A stretch of 31,082 bases of DNA from a virus. Positions within the stretch are counted from its first letter, which is position 1, and the number at the start of each line of letters is the position of its first letter. The stretch spans positions 1 to 31,082 of IMG/VR virus record IMGVR_UViG_3300013132_000166, one strand, 5' to 3'. Below, one piece after another: positions 1-8,627 of the stretch. The position numbers and the translations under genes are program-made. The notes under the pieces are model-generated. The model had not been told where the DNA came from. It made no database searches and saw nothing but the letters and a program-made list of their open reading frames with translations.

Positions 1-1
1 A

Positions 2-331
2 TTCGGCAACCTGGCCTACGACAAGCTCAACTCCATCTCCCGCCAGTGGATCAGGCAGTACTGCCTCGCCCTGTGCAAGGAGCTGCTGGGCCTCATCAGG
101 TCCAAGTTCTCCTCGGTGCCTATCCCCGGCGGCGACCTGACACTCAATGGTAGTGACCTCATCTCGCAAGGCCGCGAGGACCAGGAGAAGCTCCGCACGC
201 AGTTCAACGAGCTGCTCAACGAGCTCACCTACACCAAGCTCCTGGAGAGTGAGGCCGCCGCGGCAGACAACCTCCAGAAGATCCTCAGGGCGATACCCAT
301 TCCTAACGGCCGCGCAATCATCATAGGATAA
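2..331 (+). CDS. 13: gp13-like neck protein, C-terminal part (5' end outside window)
   Basis: The frame is open from the window edge to a TAA at 329-331, giving 109 residues of C-terminus. The visible part matches the end of T4 neck protein gp13 in layout: an Arg/Trp helix followed by an alanine/leucine helix ('YCLALCKELLGLIRSKF'), the motif IPGGDLTLNG (T4 has LPGG followed by a similar turn), a charged helix, and a hydrophobic Gly end ('AIIIG'; T4 ends 'GILVG'). In T4, gp13 and gp14 form the neck that closes the filled head and accepts the tail. The next gene, 6 nt downstream, is a gp14-like protein, which supports the call. The N-terminal part is not visible, so total length is unknown. Confidence 0.8.
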   Translation, partial: FGNLAYDKLNSISRQWIRQYCLALCKELLGLIRSKFSSVPIPGGDLTLNGSDLISQGREDQEKLRTQFNELLNELTYTKLLESEAAAADNLQKILRAIPIPNGRAIIIG

Positions 332-337
332 TGAATC

Positions 338-997
338 ATGGCGCGCCTATTCATTACGCCTAGAGAGATCGATTTCATCAGCGATCTGACCAAAGAGCTC
401 GTTAAAGACGTCCGGGGGCAAAAGGTCTACTACTATGGCGTGCGAGAGGACCTCACAGAGATCCATGACGTCTATGAGGAAGCCCGAGAGAAGGTATTCA
501 ATCCTCCTATTGAGATTGAGGCCGCTGTTGAGTGGCAGCCTGCTAAAATTGCGACCAATCGATACGGCTCTGAAGAAGTGTACACGATTTCTCTATTCCT
601 ACACAATAGAGACCTGCTCGATAGAGACATTGTAGCCCGTGTAGGAGACTACATTTCCTATGGAACCGAGTTCTACGAGATCACATCTGCCTTGACCGAG
701 AAGCAGGTCTATGGACAGATCGAGCACAGCGTGGGTATGAAGCTCACCTGTGTGCAGGCACGTAAGGGCATTATTGATAACTCCACGAATGGACCCTCCT
801 CTGAGGAGGATTCTGACAAAGACGCAGTGCAGAAAGAGTTCGTGCAGCAGCGTGGATATGTGGAGAATAAACTCGGAGAGACGGCTGACAAGAGACAGCT
901 TGTCGATGATGGTAAGCTCGACCCAGGTCTCACAGGCCCGAAGGAAGTCACCATACAGGGATCAGAGTCCACTTCTTATTTCTATGGAGATGAGTGA
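338..997 (+). CDS. 14: gp14-like neck / head-closure protein
   Basis: A 219-residue protein, somewhat shorter than T4 gp14 (about 256). Features shared with gp14 are an early 'GQKVYYYGVRED' segment (T4: a Cys-Tyr-Tyr-Val-Pro-Arg-Glu motif) and a central beta region with 'VGDYISYGTEFYEIT', followed by a tyrosine/glutamine stretch ending near residue 140 (T4: GDLIYF...LFEI). The last 70 residues are charged and probably flexible. In T4, gp14 works with gp13 in the collar region. The start ATG at 338 follows an AGGA at about 10 nt. The stop TGA overlaps the next start (TGATG), so translation of the neck-terminator operon is probably coupled. The family call rests on remembered motif spacing and neighbours. 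Confidence 0.75.
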   Translation: MARLFITPREIDFISDLTKELVKDVRGQKVYYYGVREDLTEIHDVYEEAREKVFNPPIEIEAAVEWQPAKIATNRYGSEEVYTISLFLHNRDLLDRDIVARVGDYISYGTEFYEITSALTEKQVYGQIEHSVGMKLTCVQARKGIIDNSTNGPSSEEDSDKDAVQKEFVQQRGYVENKLGETADKRQLVDDGKLDPGLTGPKEVTIQGSESTSYFYGDE

Positions 998-2283
998 TGA
1001 GTACCCGTATGACTCCAAATAATGCGCCACTCGCGACCCCTACAGGCTTCGAGTCTCCTGATGTCGCGACCGATATCAAGATTCCGCCGTGCTCGATCGA
1101 GGACCTCGACCGCGCCGTCTTCAACCTCTTTGACAATCAACTACCGCTCCAGGTGAAGCAGAAGGACGAAGGCATCAAAAAGGTGCCCATCATCTTCGCT
1201 ACTGGTGAAAGGTTCGCAATTCTCAGGAGAAAGATCTACTTGGGAGATCGCGGCGCCAACCATAGCGCTTTGATACTTCCTCTCATATCGATCCAGCGCT
1301 CTGGCATCTCTCAGGATCCTGAGAATGGTGCCATGCCAGGCCAGACCTTTCCTATTACTATCAAGCGCCGACTGAGCAAGGATAATCCTATCTACAAGCG
1401 CTTGGTAAATGAGTTGGGGTTCCAGAATCAAGATGAGATCGCTGCAGTAGGACACAATCTTTCTCCGGCAGGGTCAGGTGCCGTGCCTGGAACAGTGGGA
1501 ACTCGTAGAAATATCAACGTCAGCCAAGACGCGCTAGAGGGAAGGCTGCTTAGCCCACAGTTTTCGAATAACATCTATGAGACGCTGACAATACCTCCCA
1601 CAAAGCATTACACTGCGACGTACGAAGTTTCTATTTGGGCGCAGTACACGCAGGAAATGAATGAGATGCTCATGACGATCATGAGCCTCTACCAGAACAA
1701 CGATCGTCGGACTTTTAGACTCGAGTCCCCTAAAGGGTACTGGTTCGTGGGTTATGTTTCGAGCGACTTAAGCGCCGACAATAACACTGACGATTTCACT
1801 GACCAAGAGAGAATTATAAGGTACAGCTTCTCCATTAAGGCGAACGGTTACATCATCGCCCCTCAGTATCCAGGGTCTCCTGCATACATTAGGCGCTATG
1901 TTTCAGCACCATCAGTGAGCTTTGGGATATTCAACACCTCCGCTGCAGCCATTACAGGCAATCCCTCGCCTCAGGACGCCGATCCAAATTCATTCCTATT
2001 GGAAGACCTGTATAGCGAAACAAACGACATTATCGATTCGAAGGTCGGCGGCAACACTCCGAGAGATCTTTCTGATTCTCTTGATAAGCACACTGACTTT
2101 GGCGAATCGACCGTCGGAGGCTACACACGGTCTATTCGCGCAAATCAGCGCGTCCTTGTCACTCGGAAAGACATATTTACAGGAGAAGAGAGAAATGGTC
2201 TCCTTCGGGTTAGGTCGTCCGGCGGCAGGTCAGGTGAGACTGTCTATCGGGAACAGATAATCAAAAAGTTGGATGATATTTAG
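997..2283 (+). CDS. 15: gp15-like tail terminator / sheath stabiliser
   Basis: A 428-residue protein, clearly longer than T4 gp15 (272). The diagnostic block is 'YTATYEVSIWAQYTQEMNEM' followed by a charged Arg/Glu strand and 'RYSFSIKANGYIIAPQYPG'. This matches T4 gp15, where a 'MIYELSIFTRYEDDMFQIVE' helix is followed by 'EWSLTFEVNGWMYPP'. In T4, gp15 forms a hexamer that caps the completed tube and sheath and binds the neck. The extra length is an N-terminal extension and a polar C-terminal tail (after about residue 300). I chose the ATG at 997, which overlaps the upstream stop and has GGAGA at 986-990; an in-frame GTG at 994 is possible. It is followed by an 89-nt gap and then sheath genes, not the terminase genes found here in T4. 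Confidence 0.85.
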   Translation: MSTRMTPNNAPLATPTGFESPDVATDIKIPPCSIEDLDRAVFNLFDNQLPLQVKQKDEGIKKVPIIFATGERFAILRRKIYLGDRGANHSALILPLISIQRSGISQDPENGAMPGQTFPITIKRRLSKDNPIYKRLVNELGFQNQDEIAAVGHNLSPAGSGAVPGTVGTRRNINVSQDALEGRLLSPQFSNNIYETLTIPPTKHYTATYEVSIWAQYTQEMNEMLMTIMSLYQNNDRRTFRLESPKGYWFVGYVSSDLSADNNTDDFTDQERIIRYSFSIKANGYIIAPQYPGSPAYIRRYVSAPSVSFGIFNTSAAAITGNPSPQDADPNSFLLEDLYSETNDIIDSKVGGNTPRDLSDSLDKHTDFGESTVGGYTRSIRANQRVLVTRKDIFTGEERNGLLRVRSSGGRSGETVYREQIIKKLDDI

Positions 2284-2303
2284 AACACGACGATATGACC
2301 TGC

Positions 2304-2331
2304 GGAAAGAGGAAAGCTTGCTTTTTCTTCC
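2304..2331 (+). terminator. Candidate intrinsic terminator after the neck operon
   Basis: A purine-rich arm starting GGAAAGAGG is followed by a pyrimidine-rich arm ending CTTTTTCTTCC, forming an imperfect hairpin around AAGCTT with G-T pairs and one bulge. The 3' arm carries the T-run. It sits 21 nt after the gp15 stop and about 40 nt before the sheath start. The loop is very small and pairing is imperfect, so this is tentative. Confidence 0.35.
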
Positions 2332-2339
2332 ATACTTAC
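2330..2339 (+). promoter_or_regulatory. Shared intergenic decamer, candidate promoter element
   Basis: CCATACTTAC occurs here, 43 nt before the first sheath ATG, and again at 12007-12016, 53 nt before the ATG at 12060. Both copies lie in short intergenic gaps at similar distance from the start codon. It does not resemble a T4 late promoter. Function is inferred only from recurrence and position. Confidence 0.25.
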
Positions 2340-2372
2340 TAAGGGTTAACGTACGCCTAAGGAGTTGGTTCA

Positions 2373-5300
2373 ATGGCTGAACAGACATTTAGATCCCCAG
2401 GATTCTTCGAGCAGGAAATTGACTTGTCAGCCCGCCAGGGTACAACGCTCGGAGTTCCTGCGGGCGTGATTGGCACGTCTAAAATGGGACCCGCCTTCGT
2501 CCCAGTCACTATCGGCACGACGGTCGACTTTGAGAACCGGTTTGGATCACTCGATCCTGATCGCTTTGGTCCCTATGCTGTTCGGGAATTCCTCAAGCAT
2601 CGCAACGCAGTCACATTCGTCCGTGTTCTAGGAGCGGGCGCGAATACAACAGAGTCTGACATCTCGAACACTGAGATTCTAGGCACTGTCAAGAGCGCCG
2701 GATTTATCCTCTCTGGTTCCGGAACGAATAAGTCGCCAGGATCAGTCCAGTTCCTTTGCGCCGTGCATGAGCTCAATACACAAGAAGTTGCAGGATACCC
2801 TGTTTATAGCGACAACAAGACGTTTGCTGAGCGTCTGGCAGGTGGAGATGATCGAGTCAACCTGGTCCGCGCAGTCCTCTTTACTCCAACGGGATCCCGA
2901 TTCGAAGTCCTAGACTATAACGACTCCTATACAGCAGCGAACGTTGACGACTCTCTTGCAGAGTTCGGTGGAGCCTCTTTCCTCGGTGAGAACTTCTTCA
3001 AGCTCGTTTTGAGCTCAAGCACGAGCGCGCTATCACGCGATGAGGGTGTCAATGGAATTAGAATCTTCACGGCTTCCTTGAATCCATCAAGCAAGCACTA
3101 CGTTGGTAAGGTTCTAAACGCGAATCCAGACAAGTTCCAGGAGGAAGAGCATCTCCTTTATCTTGATTTCGCAGTCGAGAATGAGGTCGCTGCAGTTAGA
3201 GTTGCCGCTGACACGGTTGCCATTCTCTCAGGATCAGGCGCTACAACGGCAGCTGGCGGTGATACTGTAACTCCATTCCGCAATCTTTTTGGCAAGTTCA
3301 ATACTCGGTATACGACTCCCAGAACACCGGCGTTTATCTCACAGCCCTATGGATCCTCTGAGTACGACCTCTTCCACTTCGAGACGATTTCTGACGGTGC
3401 GGCTTCGAATAGCGATTTCAAGATCTCTATCGCGAATATTCGAAAGTCTCTTGATCCTGCAAACGAGTTTGGTTCATTCGACGTGCAGGTTCGCCGATTT
3501 GATGATACCGACACTGACCTCGCAATCCTCGAGGTCTATCCTGACTGTAACCTCAATCCCAAGAGCGAAAACTATGTCGCTCGTAAGATCGGCGATAAGA
3601 AGGTCTACTTCAATTTCGATACGACGGACGAAGATGAACAGCGCCTCATTGTCCAAGGTAAGTACCCCACACGTTCTTCGAGAATTCGCATCGTGATGAA
3701 TGATGCTGTGGAGCGTGAGACGGTGCCAGCCAGCTCACTTCCTTTCGGGTTCAGAGGCCTTCCAGTCCTCAAGACTGCAAATTCTCTTACGGACAACCCG
3801 CTCTCTGTGATGACTGATCGATTTGGTAATGCATTGGGAGATTCTGGTGTCCGTCTTGGGAATTACGGAGCGACAGGCACACCACTAACTGGGTCCGTTC
3901 TTCCTCCTCTTCCTTTCCGGTTCAAGGTGACGCGTGGAGCTGTCTCTAGCGATGTGACACCAGAATACATCGGTGAAGTTGGAACATCTGAGCGTGTCGA
4001 CGCCCGTCTCTACTGGGGTACCAAGTTTGAGAGAATGCCGCTTACAGGCACAGTGCTCGACGCCGCTTTGAACTCGAACGTCTCGAACGTCCCCAATCCA
4101 ATCATCAAGTCCTACGCAGCGTTCCAGGGCATCACAAAGCTCGATACGCTGGTGACAGGTGCTGGCGCCGACGAGTTCAACAATAATAAGTTCACCTTGG
4201 CGAGAGTTGCACTATACAATCAGCTTGTTGGCGGACAGATCACCAACGTTACAGGAACGGCCAGAGAGCACATGCTCGAGGCTGCGTATTTGAGAAATGG
4301 TGCTCCAGACGCGACAAGCTACACGATTACAGACACAGCGCTCGGGGCGGACAGAATCACATTGGCGACCCTAGTCCACACGGCCAGCTCGGTCTTCAAC
4401 AGGTTCCAGGAGTACTGCAAGTTCACGGCTCCCTTCTACGGCGGCTTCGATGGTGTGAACGTCCTCGATCGAGATAACCGGCTCCTTAATGATAAGGCAT
4501 CAAGCTCTGATGAAGGCGGCAAGGCGACAACCTCCACAACAGGATTTGGTCTCGCTGGAACGCTGGACGCCTCAATGTCAGGTAAGGGTAAGGACAACAA
4601 CATCGTCTCGGCCTACCGAGTCGCGACGAATATTCTCACCGATGAGATCTCCTCGAATGTGAATATCCTGGCGATCCCCGGTATCAGAGACGTTCTCGTT
4701 ACCGACTTCGCCATGGAACAGGTCAAGAACTATGGAATGGCGATCTATCTGATGGACGTGCTCAACTATGACGCGGATGTCAATCGTCTCTTCGATGATG
4801 CTGCAATCAAGCCAGACGTTCGTGAGACGACTGAGCAGTTCGACAGCCGCGCAATCAACAACAATTACGTGGCGACGTACTTCCCAGATGTGTTCCTGCA
4901 GGATCCAGTCAATCGGCGCCCAGTCAAGGTGCCAGCTTCAGTGGTCGCCCTCGGAGCTCTTGCATTCAATGACAAGGTCTCCTACCCCTGGTTCGCTCCT
5001 GCAGGCTTCAACCGCGCCGCCCTCTCGGACGTCACGAACGTGGTCACCCGGCTCAACTCCGAGGACCGCGACGTCCTCTACGACGGTCGCATCAATCCCA
5101 TTGCGACATTCCCGGAGGGTGGCTTCGTGATCTTCGGTCAGAAGACGCTCCAGCAGGCCAAGTCGGCCCTCGACCGGGTCAACGTCCGCCGGCTCCTCCT
5201 CGAGGTCAAGCGTCTCGTCTCGGCCGTCGCCAAGAAGCTCCTCTTCGAGCAGAATGATGCGACAACCCGGGCCAAGTTTGTGAGCCAAGTGACGCCTCTC

Positions 5301-5486
5301 CTCGGACTCATTCAGGCACAGTCTGGTATTGAGCAGTTCAAGGTTGTCTGTGACGCAACAAACAACACTGAGCTCGATGTCGAGGCCAATAGAATGAACG
5401 GCAGAATCGTTCTCGTCCCGACACGGGCCGTCGAGTTTATCTCCGTCGACTTCATCATCACGAACAGCGGCGTGTCTTTCGAGTGA
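2373..5486 (+). CDS. 18: Tail sheath protein, gp18-type (first paralogue)
   Basis: 1,037 residues against 659 in T4 gp18. The N-terminus 'FRSPGFFEQEIDLS' and the segment 'GVPAGVIGTSKMGPAFVPV' are the typical sheath opening that donates a strand to the neighbouring subunit. The C-terminal domain carries 'SYPWFAPAGFNRAAL', 'FGQKTL', 'SALDRVNVRRLLLEVKRLV' and a final 'FISVDFIITNSGVSFE', the conserved contractile-sheath core. The central 500 or so residues are an enlarged, sheath-specific surface insertion. Subunits form the contractile outer tube of the tail. An AAGGAG lies upstream of the ATG. A second sheath gene starts 42 nt downstream. The family call is secure; which paralogue forms the main sheath cannot be told from sequence. 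Confidence 0.95.
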   Translation: MAEQTFRSPGFFEQEIDLSARQGTTLGVPAGVIGTSKMGPAFVPVTIGTTVDFENRFGSLDPDRFGPYAVREFLKHRNAVTFVRVLGAGANTTESDISNTEILGTVKSAGFILSGSGTNKSPGSVQFLCAVHELNTQEVAGYPVYSDNKTFAERLAGGDDRVNLVRAVLFTPTGSRFEVLDYNDSYTAANVDDSLAEFGGASFLGENFFKLVLSSSTSALSRDEGVNGIRIFTASLNPSSKHYVGKVLNANPDKFQEEEHLLYLDFAVENEVAAVRVAADTVAILSGSGATTAAGGDTVTPFRNLFGKFNTRYTTPRTPAFISQPYGSSEYDLFHFETISDGAASNSDFKISIANIRKSLDPANEFGSFDVQVRRFDDTDTDLAILEVYPDCNLNPKSENYVARKIGDKKVYFNFDTTDEDEQRLIVQGKYPTRSSRIRIVMNDAVERETVPASSLPFGFRGLPVLKTANSLTDNPLSVMTDRFGNALGDSGVRLGNYGATGTPLTGSVLPPLPFRFKVTRGAVSSDVTPEYIGEVGTSERVDARLYWGTKFERMPLTGTVLDAALNSNVSNVPNPIIKSYAAFQGITKLDTLVTGAGADEFNNNKFTLARVALYNQLVGGQITNVTGTAREHMLEAAYLRNGAPDATSYTITDTALGADRITLATLVHTASSVFNRFQEYCKFTAPFYGGFDGVNVLDRDNRLLNDKASSSDEGGKATTSTTGFGLAGTLDASMSGKGKDNNIVSAYRVATNILTDEISSNVNILAIPGIRDVLVTDFAMEQVKNYGMAIYLMDVLNYDADVNRLFDDAAIKPDVRETTEQFDSRAINNNYVATYFPDVFLQDPVNRRPVKVPASVVALGALAFNDKVSYPWFAPAGFNRAALSDVTNVVTRLNSEDRDVLYDGRINPIATFPEGGFVIFGQKTLQQAKSALDRVNVRRLLLEVKRLVSAVAKKLLFEQNDATTRAKFVSQVTPLLGLIQAQSGIEQFKVVCDATNNTELDVEANRMNGRIVLVPTRAVEFISVDFIITNSGVSFE

Positions 5487-5494
5487 TGAATACC

Positions 5495-5502
5495 TATAAG
5501 AA
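5495..5502 (+). promoter_or_regulatory. Weak T4-late-like promoter before second sheath gene
   Basis: TATAAGAA matches 6 of 8 positions of the T4 late -10 (TATAAATA). It lies 26 nt before the ATG at 5529, so a transcript from it would include the AGGAG at 5516-5520. No -35 is needed for T4 late promoters. Such a site could let the second sheath gene be made separately from the first. Confidence 0.3.
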
Positions 5503-5528
5503 GAACACAAGAACTAGGAGCAAAGATA

Positions 5529-8500
5529 ATGGCTGAGCTTACCTTCAAGAGTCCAGGCGTGAGCACAAGGGAGATCGACCTGAGCGGACCTGCGAATGTC
5601 ACGCCGCAGGGGACTCCTGCCGGTGTAATTGGTATGGCCCAGAAGGGTCGGGCATTCATCCCGATCACCCTGGCCCGCTACCAGGATTTCGTCGCTGAGT
5701 TTGGTCAGACAGACGGAGAGAAGTTTGGCCCTCTGGCCATGTATGAGTGGTTCCGAAACGCGCAGGCAGGAACATATATCCGGACTCTCGGAGTGGGAGA
5801 TGGCCTTAAGAGAGAGTCTTCTGGACGTGTCAATAATGCAGGTTTTGTTGTAGGATCTGAGCAGGTCCAGGCGAATGGTCAGCTCGGACAGAACACATTC
5901 GCCGGGTCGACTGCAGTCGTCCCAGGGGTCCTTGGAAGAACTTACTTCCTTGGCGCTTTCATGTCTGAGTCGAATGGGTCTCGAGTCTTTTCGGACGCAG
6001 GAATTCAGACGAGCCTCTCCGCGTCTGCGATCATTCGCGGCGTTGTGATGGTGCCCTCAGGCGTCGTCCTTGGCCTGTCCTCTTCTTACTCAGAAAACAA
6101 CACACCTGCCAACGCCAATGCAGCATACGCGAACTTTGGAGTAGGCTCCAACGCTGGTGCCTCGCTAGGAACTGTCAATATCAATAACGGACAGTCCAAC
6201 TTCGTTATGATTCTCAACGGGCATGCACCTACGGACGAGTTTCCGAATGTGATCACGGCCTCCTTTGACCCCAACTCAGCGCAGTACTTTGGCAGGATCC
6301 TTAACTCTGATCCAACGCGTGTCGAAAAGGCCGGCCACTACCTCTACACGAACTGGGACGTCTATCCTTCGCTGGCGGTCGTTACCAGCTCGGGAGTCCA
6401 GACAGCAGGCACAACGGCATCTGGTCTCATTGAGGCTGCCTTCGCTCTCACAGGAAGCCAGGCGCGCAATACTGGCACGGCGAGCGTTCCAAACTATGAG
6501 GGCTTCGAGGACCGCTATCGCACAGCGTTCTCTCCCTATGTCACCTCACAGAAGTTCGGCGGCAAGCCTAAGAACCTCTTCCGGATTCACGCCCTCGACG
6601 ACGGTGCTGTCGCGAACAGCCTCTTCAAGGTCACGATCGAGAACATTGCGGCGACAAAGAACGAAAACAGCCCGTTCGGTACCTTCGACCTCCTCGTCCG
6701 CGACTTCTCCGATACGGATGAAGACCAGGTCGCCCTCGAGTCCTTTAGAGGTCTCAGCCTCGACCCGAGCTCAGATCGCTACATCAGTCGAATCATCGGC
6801 GATCGCCACGCCTATTATGACTTCGACCAGAAGACCGGAGCCCAGAAGCTTCGTATTGACGGCAATTTTGCCAACGTTTCCAAGTATGTTCGCGTTGAGA
6901 TTGACCCGAGCGTCGAGAGCCTCTCCGTCGATGCCTCGGCACTTCCAACAGGCTTCCGGGGTCCCCACTTCGTCCTGACCGCAGGCACTCCCGCAGGCGG
7001 AGTTCCTCTCCTTACCGGACACCTAACAGGTTCTACAGGCGCCGGCGCTCTTCATGATGTGACGTTCTCTGACCTCGCCAACGCGCAGGTCGCTCCTATT
7101 CCCTACCGCCTCAATGTCGCCAAGGGAACTGGCCTCAGCAAGAAGCCTATCGCAAATCTCACCTGGGGTGTTCAATTCGAAGTCCAGGATAAGCTTGACG
7201 ATCCCAATGGTACGGTGGGTCCGGACCTGAGTCGCCCATCCTACACCAAGTACTTCCCCCGCTGGGCCGTTGGAAACAGGAGCGTTCACACCGGCGACAC
7301 CGTGGGTACTCCTAACGACGGAACGGTGGTTCTCAACTCCGATCTCTTCCAGAACAACCTATTTTCTCTCGAGAATGTCCAGGTTGCAACTGGATCCGAC
7401 GATCGCCCTCTTTCGAAGTACTGGGATGTCGCTTCCTATCGCAGAAATAGTACCAAGTTGACTGTCCTCTCAGCTTCCGATGGTACGGTCTTCGACGACA
7501 CCAACACTCGCTTCCTCGATCCGAGCAAGGACTTCGATCACCTGCCCTCCCGCAAGTGGCTCAAGTTCTCCTTCTTCGTCCAGGGCGGCTTCGATGGAGT
7601 CAACGTCTTCGACACAGAGAAGTCCAAGATGACGGACCTTGCAGTCCGTCGAGAGTTTGACGACGCCAATCAGGGTGGACAGAATGGACCGACCCTCCGC
7701 TCCTACCGCAAGGCAGTCGACGTGATGGCGGAAAAGGCTGACGTCGATATCCAGCTCCTGGCGATCCCAGGCCTGCGCCACCCCGAGGTGACAAACTATG
7801 CGATCGAGGCTGTCGAGAACCGGTTCGACGCTCTCTTCCTGATGGATATCGAGGAAAAAGACCAGATGAACACGTTCATCACTGGGTCTGGACAGCTCCC
7901 CTCGGTCTCCTACACTGTGAACACAGTCGCTGACCGTAACCTGGACACGAGCTTCGCCGCAGCCTACTACCCCGACGTGGTGATGCAGGATCCGGCGACG
8001 CTGACCAACGTGGTGGTGCCGCCCTCCGTCGCGGTCCTTGGAGCCTTCGCGCTCAATGACACGGTGGCATACCCATGGTTCGCCCCTGCTGGTTTCACTC
8101 GAGGTGCCCTGGCACGTGTGATCGAGACACAGGTAAAGCTCAACCGGTCCAACCTCGATGACCTCTACGAGGTCGACGTGAACCCGCTCGTGGCTTTCGC
8201 GGACACCCCTGGTGTGGTCGTCTTTGGACAGAAGACGATGCTGGCTGCGCAGAGCGCGCTCGACCGGGTTAACGTCCGCCGGCTCCTCATCGAGATCCGC
8301 CGCCGGGTCCGCCGCATCGCCAACACCTTCATCTTCGAGCCCAACCGCGCTGAGACCCTCAACCGGTTCTCAGCGGCAGTGAATCCGGTCCTTCAGCAGA
8401 TCCAGTCCCAGCGTGGCGTGAGCCGCTTCAAGGTCCAGATCGACACGACGACCACGACCCAGGCAGACGTCGAGAACAACACCATCCGCGGAAAGATCTA

Positions 8501-8573
8501 CGTCCAGCCCACTCGCAGCCTTGAGTTCGTCTCTCTTGACTTCGTCGTTACGAACGCCGGCGCCGCAATCTGA
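5529..8573 (+). CDS. 18: Tail sheath protein, gp18-type (second paralogue)
   Basis: 1,014 residues, full-length and intact. It aligns end to end with the preceding sheath: 'FKSPGVSTREIDLSG', 'GTPAGVIGMAQKGRAFIPI', 'FGPLAMYEWF', then C-terminal 'AYPWFAPAGFTRGAL', 'VFGQKTM', 'SALDRVNVRRLLIEIRRRV' and 'FVSLDFVVTNAGAAI'. The middle regions differ a lot in sequence, so this is an old duplication or a recruited homologue. AGGAG at 5516-5520 gives a good ribosome binding site. It may make mixed sheaths, alternate rings, or a special first or last sheath ring; sequence alone cannot decide. The gene ends 23 nt before a strong terminator. Confidence 0.95.
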   Translation: MAELTFKSPGVSTREIDLSGPANVTPQGTPAGVIGMAQKGRAFIPITLARYQDFVAEFGQTDGEKFGPLAMYEWFRNAQAGTYIRTLGVGDGLKRESSGRVNNAGFVVGSEQVQANGQLGQNTFAGSTAVVPGVLGRTYFLGAFMSESNGSRVFSDAGIQTSLSASAIIRGVVMVPSGVVLGLSSSYSENNTPANANAAYANFGVGSNAGASLGTVNINNGQSNFVMILNGHAPTDEFPNVITASFDPNSAQYFGRILNSDPTRVEKAGHYLYTNWDVYPSLAVVTSSGVQTAGTTASGLIEAAFALTGSQARNTGTASVPNYEGFEDRYRTAFSPYVTSQKFGGKPKNLFRIHALDDGAVANSLFKVTIENIAATKNENSPFGTFDLLVRDFSDTDEDQVALESFRGLSLDPSSDRYISRIIGDRHAYYDFDQKTGAQKLRIDGNFANVSKYVRVEIDPSVESLSVDASALPTGFRGPHFVLTAGTPAGGVPLLTGHLTGSTGAGALHDVTFSDLANAQVAPIPYRLNVAKGTGLSKKPIANLTWGVQFEVQDKLDDPNGTVGPDLSRPSYTKYFPRWAVGNRSVHTGDTVGTPNDGTVVLNSDLFQNNLFSLENVQVATGSDDRPLSKYWDVASYRRNSTKLTVLSASDGTVFDDTNTRFLDPSKDFDHLPSRKWLKFSFFVQGGFDGVNVFDTEKSKMTDLAVRREFDDANQGGQNGPTLRSYRKAVDVMAEKADVDIQLLAIPGLRHPEVTNYAIEAVENRFDALFLMDIEEKDQMNTFITGSGQLPSVSYTVNTVADRNLDTSFAAAYYPDVVMQDPATLTNVVVPPSVAVLGAFALNDTVAYPWFAPAGFTRGALARVIETQVKLNRSNLDDLYEVDVNPLVAFADTPGVVVFGQKTMLAAQSALDRVNVRRLLIEIRRRVRRIANTFIFEPNRAETLNRFSAAVNPVLQQIQSQRGVSRFKVQIDTTTTTQADVENNTIRGKIYVQPTRSLEFVSLDFVVTNAGAAI

Positions 8574-8596
8574 AGTTTAGAATAGCAGAGTAGGTG

Positions 8597-8627
8597 TAAT
8601 GGGAGCGTCTTCGGATGGCTCCCATTA
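8597..8627. terminator. Strong UUCG-loop hairpin terminator, probably bidirectional
   Basis: Perfect 10-bp arms TAATGGGAGC (8597-8606) and GCTCCCATTA (8618-8627) enclose a further short stem closed by a C(TTCG)G tetraloop at 8609-8614. On the plus strand it is followed by TGCTATTTT. C(UUCG)G hairpins are a known hallmark of T4 transcription terminators. It ends the sheath transcript. Its right arm contains the stop codon (8625-8627) of the oppositely oriented endonuclease gene, so it also sits at the end of that transcript. Confidence 0.85.

Noticed and set aside
4938-5510. 190-codon open frame on the minus strand
   Set aside because: Antisense to the conserved C-terminal part of the first sheath gene; it arises from G/C-rich codon use there and has no family features.
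6265-6978. 237-codon open frame on the plus strand in another frame of the second sheath gene
   Set aside because: Ser/Arg/Thr-rich translation typical of an out-of-frame reading; the overlapping sheath frame is clearly the real one.
2373-8573. One sheath gene broken by a frameshift
   Set aside because: Each of the two frames has its own N-terminal strand motif, full C-terminal core, start codon and ribosome site; they are two genes.
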